Origin: JAMCZC01 sp964364925 | GTDB lineage: Bacteria > Patescibacteriota > Microgenomatia > Levybacterales > UBA12049 | Length of the DNA stretch: 29,937 nucleotides | Assembly (NCBI GenBank): GCA_964364925.1 | Contig: CAYIOB010000004.1 | Location: 1 to 29,937 of the forward strand | Direction: 5' to 3' | Shown: one piece after another, positions 25,073 to 29,937 of the stretch | Layout of the letters: each line of letters starts with the position of its first letter | How positions within the stretch are numbered: position 1 is the stretch's first letter | Made by a program: the position numbers and the translations under genes | The notes under the pieces: model-generated | What the model was told of the DNA's origin: nothing | Databases searched by the model: none | Seen by the model: only the letters and a program-made list of their open reading frames with translations

Positions 25073-27547
25073 TTAGTTTATCCTTAATCCATTCATTTGT
25101 AGTCCCTCGAAGCGAAAATTACCGCCGCTACCAGCTTTGAACGTTGCAATTGAGGCCCACATTTGATCGCCGATGCCGGTTGTGCTATACGTTGTCTCAA
25201 CGGTGCCCGTTGCGGCGAGCGTCTTGTCCGCCATGCCCAATCCCGGAATGCCGGAGACAGAGGTGTCGCTTTCCCAGATAAGCTCCGTGAACGAATTCGT
25301 CCACGCACGGCCGGTATCGACGTTCCCGCCGGTGTCCGCTGTTACCACAGTAATAGCCAGCTCGTTAGCTTGAGCTGTTGTCGCTGTGGTGCCGGTGGAT
25401 TGCGATGTCACAACAGATACGCCGGAGTCGGCCTCCGTCGCCACGTCAAACCCTATCGTACCGGTCCAGACCCCGGCCCCCGAAGCGGCAGTGCGGGCCG
25501 TAGTCCAGTTCCAGACGACAGATGTTTCCGTTCCGTTTGATATCTTGTAGGCAAAGGCTCCCGAAACGTTTGCTGAAGTGTAACTATTAATGAGCGTGAA
25601 GCCTGTCGGGACCGTGATAGCGCCCGAGTCCTTATCGACCGAAAGCGCAGTAACGATCAGGCTGCCCGCGGCGGGCGCCGTGATTGTGAGGGACCTGGAC
25701 GTGACGGTCGTGCCGCTCTTGCCTGAAACCGACTGGGTTTGTGTTGGTACGCCAGCGCTATTTGCTATGCCTGCCTCATAGTGCGACCGCACAGTTGCGG
25801 CTGATAGGACGGTGTTGTAGATAGCCAGCTCGTCAAGGCCGCCAGTCCACCGGCTGCCCGCACCTTCTCTTCCAATTTCAAGAACACTTGTCGTGTTCTC
25901 TGGAGCCGTACCGATAGAGGCCGTATCGGTGTGGCCTTCTACGCCATCCATGTAGATCAGGGTGTTACCAGCGCCAGCACCCGAACGAGTGATGACGTAG
26001 TGGTGCCAACTGCTATCAGCGGGAATGGTCGGCGTCGAATAGGCCAGAACGGCTACGCCACGCTTGCCGAGCGTCAAGTTGTCTGACTCCGGGTCAAACC
26101 CCCCAACGCCTACAGAATAGCCGTTGACCCCTTTATTGAGGGCAATTTCAAAAGCCCCCGTATCCGTGACCCGTTGTGCCCAAAACTCGATTGAGAACGG
26201 CCCGTCGCCAAGGTCGAGATCGGCCGAGTCGGGAGCGGTGATGAAGTCGTTTACAGTAGGGAACGAGACTGCTCCATCGTCAGCACCTATAAGTATGCTA
26301 TTGACAACATCACGGGTTGGGGTTCCGGTAGCCGTGCCATCGTTTCCAACGGCCGAGTCGACGAATGTTCCCGATGACTCACCAAGACGCCAGTAGGCGA
26401 CAAGACCGGAGGTATTTAGGATTGTCTGGCTATACTCAATAGCATCTATTGCAAGCTGCCAGCTTCTTTTTTCCTCAAAGACAAGCTCGTTATTCGAGCC
26501 TAAGCTTAAGGGTCCCAATAAGTAGAACTGGGGAGAAATAAGAGGAGCCTTAAAAGTGTAGCCGATATTTATTGTCTCGCCTTTTTTGAGAGAAACATTC
26601 CAAAATACGTATTGAAGATTATCGGCTTTTTGAACTCCGGTATAGGCAACTTTACCGTTTAAAGGAGAGACTGAAAGAGACAAGGGGACACTTTCTTTAA
26701 TCTGTCCTGTAAAATCTTTTCTTGCAATTATCTTTATTGATACGGGATAAACGCTGTAAGGGAAAATTCTGGTGGCTATTGTTCTTTCAACGTCAAATTC
26801 TGCGTTTTCCTCAACAGCAAAAAAATCTACTATATTGTAGGTTCCGTTTTTTGTCACAGCAGTAAGACTCATCTGATAAGTTCCAAGAGATTTAACCTGA
26901 TATTTAGTTTCATAATCAGGATTGACTGTATATTTTTTTTGTGTACATTCAGGGTTAACAATAATTGTTCCATTTTGAGCACTTAAAGTAGTAGTCTGAC
27001 CTAAAGGATCCTTTATATCTAAAGTTACTTTGGCATCACAAACCATTGCCCCTTTCTCATCAAGTACGGCAATTGAAAGTTTGGCAACTTCTCCTTGATT
27101 GTAAATTGATTTATTTGGATTTATAGCCAAAACTCCCCAGGTAAAGTCCTGCTCAATTTTTTTCCCGTTCTGGTCTACAACTAATTTATATTTTCCGGGA
27201 GTAAAAGCTTGAGTTTTATTTAACTGTACAGAAGAACCGTTTCCATTCGCAGAAGCAGTAATATCAGCATTCATTTTTTCGCCTTTCGAGTTGTATATAG
27301 AGACATTTTTTTGCAAATCAGAAGCGTAGGCAACAGAAGGAAAGTTGAACGCAGGCACTTCATTTGCTGTGAAATTATAATTATCCGAAGAATTTGCCTG
27401 ACTTTTATCTTGAGTTTGACCTTGATTTTGATGCAGAGCATTAGGCGGGGCGATTGATGCCTTATTGTTATTAAAAAAAAGTATGCCTACAAAGATTAAT
27501 ACAGGTATTACGAATATCGAAATTATGAGTTTATTATTAGAAGCCAT
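25073..27547 (-). CDS. Membrane-anchored LamG-domain surface protein with GC-rich C-terminal half
   Basis: 824 residues. Residues ~6-26 form an N-terminal membrane helix (LIISIFVIPVLIFVGILFF), a signal anchor or uncleaved signal. Residues ~60-365 contain Ig-like beta domains; one, starting LAINPNKSIYNQGEVAKLSI, resembles the MG2 domain of alpha-2-macroglobulin-type proteins. Residues ~378-595 are a LamG/concanavalin-like lectin domain (LVAYWRLGESSG; GPFSIEFWAQ; SSWHHYVITR; LIYMDG; GGLDELAIYN). Residues ~605-805 form a beta domain like those in phage tail-associated proteins (GAFAYKISNGTETSVVWNW). The coding DNA from about 25100 to 26440 is GC-rich (one sampled line 58%) against ~40% upstream, which points to an acquired module. 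The short tail FRFEGLQMNGLRIN returns to AT-rich DNA. Divergent from 27714-28589. Carbohydrate or surface binding is likely. Confidence 0.82.
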   Translation of the reverse strand: MASNNKLIISIFVIPVLIFVGILFFNNNKASIAPPNALHQNQGQTQDKSQANSSDNYNFTANEVPAFNFPSVAYASDLQKNVSIYNSKGEKMNADITASANGNGSSVQLNKTQAFTPGKYKLVVDQNGKKIEQDFTWGVLAINPNKSIYNQGEVAKLSIAVLDEKGAMVCDAKVTLDIKDPLGQTTTLSAQNGTIIVNPECTQKKYTVNPDYETKYQVKSLGTYQMSLTAVTKNGTYNIVDFFAVEENAEFDVERTIATRIFPYSVYPVSIKIIARKDFTGQIKESVPLSLSVSPLNGKVAYTGVQKADNLQYVFWNVSLKKGETINIGYTFKAPLISPQFYLLGPLSLGSNNELVFEEKRSWQLAIDAIEYSQTILNTSGLVAYWRLGESSGTFVDSAVGNDGTATGTPTRDVVNSILIGADDGAVSFPTVNDFITAPDSADLDLGDGPFSIEFWAQRVTDTGAFEIALNKGVNGYSVGVGGFDPESDNLTLGKRGVAVLAYSTPTIPADSSWHHYVITRSGAGAGNTLIYMDGVEGHTDTASIGTAPENTTSVLEIGREGAGSRWTGGLDELAIYNTVLSAATVRSHYEAGIANSAGVPTQTQSVSGKSGTTVTSRSLTITAPAAGSLIVTALSVDKDSGAITVPTGFTLINSYTSANVSGAFAYKISNGTETSVVWNWTTARTAASGAGVWTGTIGFDVATEADSGVSVVTSQSTGTTATTAQANELAITVVTADTGGNVDTGRAWTNSFTELIWESDTSVSGIPGLGMADKTLAATGTVETTYSTTGIGDQMWASIATFKAGSGGNFRFEGLQMNGLRIN

Positions 27548-27572
27548 AATTCTATAAATAATACAACTTATG

Positions 27573-27600
27573 TATTATAAAAGTAAACCCCGCATCGACA
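27573..27600 (-). promoter_or_regulatory. Promoter of the LamG surface protein gene
   Basis: A perfect TATAAT on the minus strand (27578-27573) is preceded, after a 16-nt spacer, by TTGTCG (27600-27595), four of six matches to the -35. The predicted start near 27566 leaves about 19 nt before the ATG at 27547, without an SD motif. Confidence 0.5.
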
Positions 27601-27713
27601 AGCTTGCGTTGGGCCTTGCGGTGGAGGGTAAAGTAATTGTGTATTTAAAAGGAGAAAAGACATATACTAGATATATACGAAATTTCTAATTTCCAATTAC
27701 TAATTTCTAATCA

Positions 27714-28589
27714 ATGTTTAAGAATTTAAAATTCAAAATTGGTTTAATTATTCTTATATCTTTAATCTTAAATCTTAAATCTGCGCTTCCCGTGGAAGCG
27801 GCTTTCAAAATTCCTGTTCAGGCTCAAGTAGGTAAGTTTTATTTAAATCTTTCAGGTTATATTTCGCCTTTTGCTTCGGTTGTGTTGACTATAGACGGGG
27901 TATTTGTAAGAGCTACCGTTGCCGACGCGGGAGGAAATTTCTTCATATCGGAAGTCTTAATTAAAGAAGGGTTCTCTAATTTTTGCCTCGAGGCCGTTGA
28001 TTTTAAGCGGCTGGGAGATTCGTATACTTGTTTTAATATTCCGCCGGCAAAGGGTAACGTAACAAAGAGAGAGATATTCTTGCCCCCAACGCTTGGTCTT
28101 TCCAAAAACGTAATAGCCGAAGGAGGGGAAACTTTGGCATACGGCTACACAATGCCGGGCGCAGAGGTTACGCTTTACCTTTCGAACGGCCAAAAATTAA
28201 CTACTTTTGCAGATCAGACAGGCTATTATGTCTTTCACATTAAGAATCTTAAGGCAGGGAAATATGATTTATATGCGAGAGCTATTTATAACCACAAAGA
28301 ATCTCTTGCGCCGACAAGAACAGTTCAACTTATAGCTTTGTCGTGGTGGGAGCAGATTATTGCGTTTATACAGAGTATTTTGAAAAATATTCAGAGGTTT
28401 TTCAGCTCATGGGTCTTGGGACCACTTTGGATTGGATTACCAATCCTTATCCTCATTATTATACTCATCTTAAAGATATGGCCGGAGAAGTTTACCTATC
28501 TTTATCAGTCGCGCCTCATAATCTTCTTTACAAAGGCATTTAGGAAGCCCAAGAAGCCCCTTCACCACAGCTGGTGGCTCGGGTATTAG
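27714..28589 (+). CDS. Secreted Ig-like/carboxypeptidase-regulatory-like domain protein with C-terminal membrane anchor
   Basis: 291 residues. A signal peptide is clear: MFKNLKFKIGLIILISLILN, with cleavage likely after PVEAA near residue 30. Residues ~35-110 form a beta domain (FYLNLSGYISPFASVVLTID). Residues ~125-207 form a second, carboxypeptidase-regulatory-like one (GYTMPGAEVTLYLSNGQKLT then DQTGYYVFHIKNLKAGKYDL). A hydrophobic helix at ~236-256 (GPLWIGLPILILIIILILKI) is followed by a basic cytoplasmic tail. It belongs to the surface set of this window; no enzymatic motif is seen. It is divergent from the LamG gene. The ATG follows TTTCTAATTTCC-type repeat sequence without an SD. Confidence 0.75.
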   Translation: MFKNLKFKIGLIILISLILNLKSALPVEAAFKIPVQAQVGKFYLNLSGYISPFASVVLTIDGVFVRATVADAGGNFFISEVLIKEGFSNFCLEAVDFKRLGDSYTCFNIPPAKGNVTKREIFLPPTLGLSKNVIAEGGETLAYGYTMPGAEVTLYLSNGQKLTTFADQTGYYVFHIKNLKAGKYDLYARAIYNHKESLAPTRTVQLIALSWWEQIIAFIQSILKNIQRFFSSWVLGPLWIGLPILILIIILILKIWPEKFTYLYQSRLIIFFTKAFRKPKKPLHHSWWLGY

Positions 28590-29011
28590 TATTTAGTATT
28601 ACGTATTTAGTATTTTGTATGACTAACGAAAAAATAAAATCATTTACAGATTTAAATGCCTGGAAGGAGGCACATAAACTGGTTGTTATGATTTATAAGA
28701 TAACTAAGAGCTTTCCAAAAGAAGAAACTTATTCTCTTATAGACCAAATGAAACGCTGCTCTGTTTCAATAACTAGCAATATTGCAGAAGGTTTTTCGAG
28801 ACAAAGCAAAAAAGAGAAAATACAGTTCTATTTTATCTCAAAAGGTTCATTAACAGAGCTTCAAAATCAGCTTTTGGTTGCTAGGGATGTAAATTATTTA
28901 AAACAAAATGATTTCAGTTTAGTCGCAGAGCAAACTGTAGTAGTTCATAAACTTATAAACGGTCTTATTAGAAGTGCAAAGGCCAGATACTAAATACAAA
29001 ATACAAGATAC
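28583..29011. mobile_element. Inverted-repeat-bracketed cassette carrying S23 gene 2
   Basis: The left arm (28583-28620) is made of GTATTTAGTATT/GTATTTTGTAT units. The right arm (28986-29011) is GATACTAAATAC followed by AAAATACAAGATAC. The reverse complement of the right arm matches the left arm at about 20 of 26 positions. The gene's ATG lies at the end of the left arm and its TAA stop lies in the right arm. The motif differs from those of the other three cassettes. Confidence 0.55.
28619..28993 (+). CDS. Four helix bundle protein, S23 family (copy 2)
   Basis: 124 residues from the ATG at 28619. An in-frame start at 28574 would add 15 hydrophobic residues read from the end of the upstream gene and the repeat arm, so it is rejected. 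The family pattern is strong: SFTDLNAWKEAHKLVVMIYK (residues 8-27), SFPKEETYSLIDQMKRCSVS (31-50), ITSNIAEGFSRQS (51-63), and KGSLTELQNQLLVARDVNYL. It is only a distant homologue of copy 1, so the two are not a recent duplication. Inverted repeats bracket it and supply both its start region and its stop codon. Confidence 0.9.
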   Translation: MTNEKIKSFTDLNAWKEAHKLVVMIYKITKSFPKEETYSLIDQMKRCSVSITSNIAEGFSRQSKKEKIQFYFISKGSLTELQNQLLVARDVNYLKQNDFSLVAEQTVVVHKLINGLIRSAKARY

Positions 29012-29024
29012 TTTTAAGGTTGGG

Positions 29025-29937
29025 TTATTTAGTCTCTGGGGTTTCGGATGTGAGTTCTTCTTTTACATCAGGCTTCTTTCCAGGAAAGGGTTTCTTCAGG
29101 CCGTTTTTCCTGTAATACATGCTTCCCAGAATCAATGCTATAACTATCAGGATAACGATGACTATGATTTTCCAGGGGAATATCCAAAAGTATACGGTTG
29201 CGACTAGGGGAAGGTTGTTATTTACTCCGTAGCTTGCCAGAAGCTCTGCTTTAAAGCGTCCAATCATCAGACTTCCTCCAAACTGATTTTCATAGTCTCT
29301 GGCGGCCTGGGGGAAGATATTGTTTTCTTTAAGCGGTAAAATCGCTTTTCTGCCCAGTAAATCCGATACGGTTATGTAACCTTTTGGCCTGATATGCAAA
29401 TCTCCAAAGTTTTTGATTTGCGTTAATATCCCAACAGGTCCGTATTCATTAAATTTGTCCGCTGTAAACCTTGTAACTTCGGCCTTTTCTGTTATGGGGC
29501 CGGAAACTGCTATATAAAAAAGAGTTCCTACCTGTCCTGTGACAACCGAACCTGTTGCTTCGGGCCCCGCTGCTCCTGGTGTGAATACGGCTGCGGCGTA
29601 GTGTCCGCCGGGGGCAGCCCCCTGCGGAATCTGAATGAAGTAATTGAGCACTTGTTTTTGTCCGGGCTGTACCGTAAAACTATTCGGCGAAACCCCAATC
29701 CAAGAGGCAGCGGAATATTTTTTGTTAAGAGTATTGGGGAGCAGAAAATTAGGTGTTCCGACAGTATCTACAACAATGAAATCCTGTACTTCAACCTTAA
29801 AGGCTAGAGGTTCGGAGCTATCGTTAACTATCTTCATTTCCCCTTCTGTTTTTCCGCCGGGATCAAGGTTAACATTTACGCTTGGGGGAATAATCGTAAT
29901 TGTCCTGACTTCGGATTGGGCACTAGCCCTTTGGGCT
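29025..29937 (-). CDS. DUF916-like surface protein with C-terminal membrane anchor (5' partial)
   Basis: The reading frame stays open to the window edge, so the ATG at 29837 is internal. The extra residues include ASAQSEVRTITIIPPSVNVN and LDPGGKTEGE, which look like the mature start after a signal peptide lying outside the window. At least 304 residues are present. The pattern of an IxPPSVNVNLDPG strand, MKIVNDSSEPLAFKVEV, then a second beta domain (QIKNFGDLHIRPKGYITVSD) resembles DUF916/WxL-associated and other beta-sandwich proteins. A membrane helix follows (IIVIVILIVIALILGSMYY, near residues 222-242 counted from 29837), with a Lys/Pro/Glu-rich cytoplasmic tail. The family match is by pattern only. 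Confidence 0.75.
   Translation of the reverse strand, partial: AQRASAQSEVRTITIIPPSVNVNLDPGGKTEGEMKIVNDSSEPLAFKVEVQDFIVVDTVGTPNFLLPNTLNKKYSAASWIGVSPNSFTVQPGQKQVLNYFIQIPQGAAPGGHYAAAVFTPGAAGPEATGSVVTGQVGTLFYIAVSGPITEKAEVTRFTADKFNEYGPVGILTQIKNFGDLHIRPKGYITVSDLLGRKAILPLKENNIFPQAARDYENQFGGSLMIGRFKAELLASYGVNNNLPLVATVYFWIFPWKIIVIVILIVIALILGSMYYRKNGLKKPFPGKKPDVKEELTSETPETK

Noticed and set aside
28574..28618. Longer N-terminus for S23 gene 2
   Set aside because: The extra 15 residues are read from the end of the upstream gene and the repeat arm. The family normally begins right before the FxDLxxWKxA segment.
28619..28993. 23S rRNA intervening sequence carrying an S23 gene
   Set aside because: No rRNA sequence is found on either side of either S23 gene.
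1..29937. Alternative genetic code (UGA as glycine, as in Gracilibacteria/SR1)
   Set aside because: Long glycine-rich genes are open over thousands of codons with the standard code, so UGA cannot be a frequent glycine codon here.

Overview
The window looks like a chromosomal contig from an uncultivated Candidate Phyla Radiation (Patescibacteria) bacterium, most likely of the Microgenomates type. This taxon call is an inference from gene style: a dense set of membrane and surface genes, GT-C type membrane proteins, a giant surface protein, small S23 and GxxExxY genes, AT-rich spacers full of degenerate repeats, and few visible Shine-Dalgarno sites. All long genes read through under the standard bacterial code, so UGA is not reassigned to glycine. 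No tRNA, rRNA, CRISPR array or complete transposase was seen.

Layout. 68-4523: two convergent polytopic membrane proteins, a DUF2723-type protein with TPR and PsbP-like tail (+) and a PTPS-related GT-C-like protein (-), overlapping by 17 bp at their 3' ends. 4774-5064: a small zinc-ribbon protein. 5232-5720: an S23 four-helix-bundle gene lying between the two arms of a palindromic element. 5745-7925: an O-antigen-ligase/Wzy-like protein with TPRs (-). 8165-8608: GxxExxY gene 1 (-). 8827-23956: one giant gene (-), about 5,000 residues, interrupted by a 100-N assembly gap at 16659-16758. 23958-24419: GxxExxY gene 2 (-), 1 nt upstream of the giant gene. 24420-25072: a gene-free, repeat-rich spacer. 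25073-27547: a LamG surface protein (-) with a GC-rich C-terminal half. 27714-28589: a secreted, membrane-anchored Ig-like protein (+). 28619-28993: S23 gene 2 (+). 29025-29937: a DUF916-like membrane-anchored protein (-), cut by the window edge.

The giant protein has two tyrosine-recombinase-like SAM (core-binding) domains at its N-terminus but no recombinase catalytic domain. One membrane span follows, then an enormous exported part: tail-fibre-like repeats, three kelch-like propeller clusters, seven FG-GAP/VCBS-like repeats and a separate seven-copy propeller. With the LamG, Ig-like and DUF916-like proteins it forms a cell-surface set; the GT-C and ligase-like proteins could supply glycans for the same surface (inference).

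The most unusual signal is a family of imperfect palindromic elements. A 123-bp copy lies between genes (7937-8059). A second copy of exactly 123 bp lies in frame inside the giant gene (23337-23459). A third has its two half-arms separated by S23 gene 1 (5232-5720). The other three small genes (S23 gene 2 and both GxxExxY genes) are also bracketed by inverted repeats, each with its own motif, and the repeat arms often supply the start or stop codon. Several other intergenic repeat motifs recur as in-frame inserts in the linkers of the giant protein. This suggests miniature palindromic elements, possibly mobilised or maintained with S23/GxxExxY proteins, that spread into spacers and into coding sequence without breaking it.
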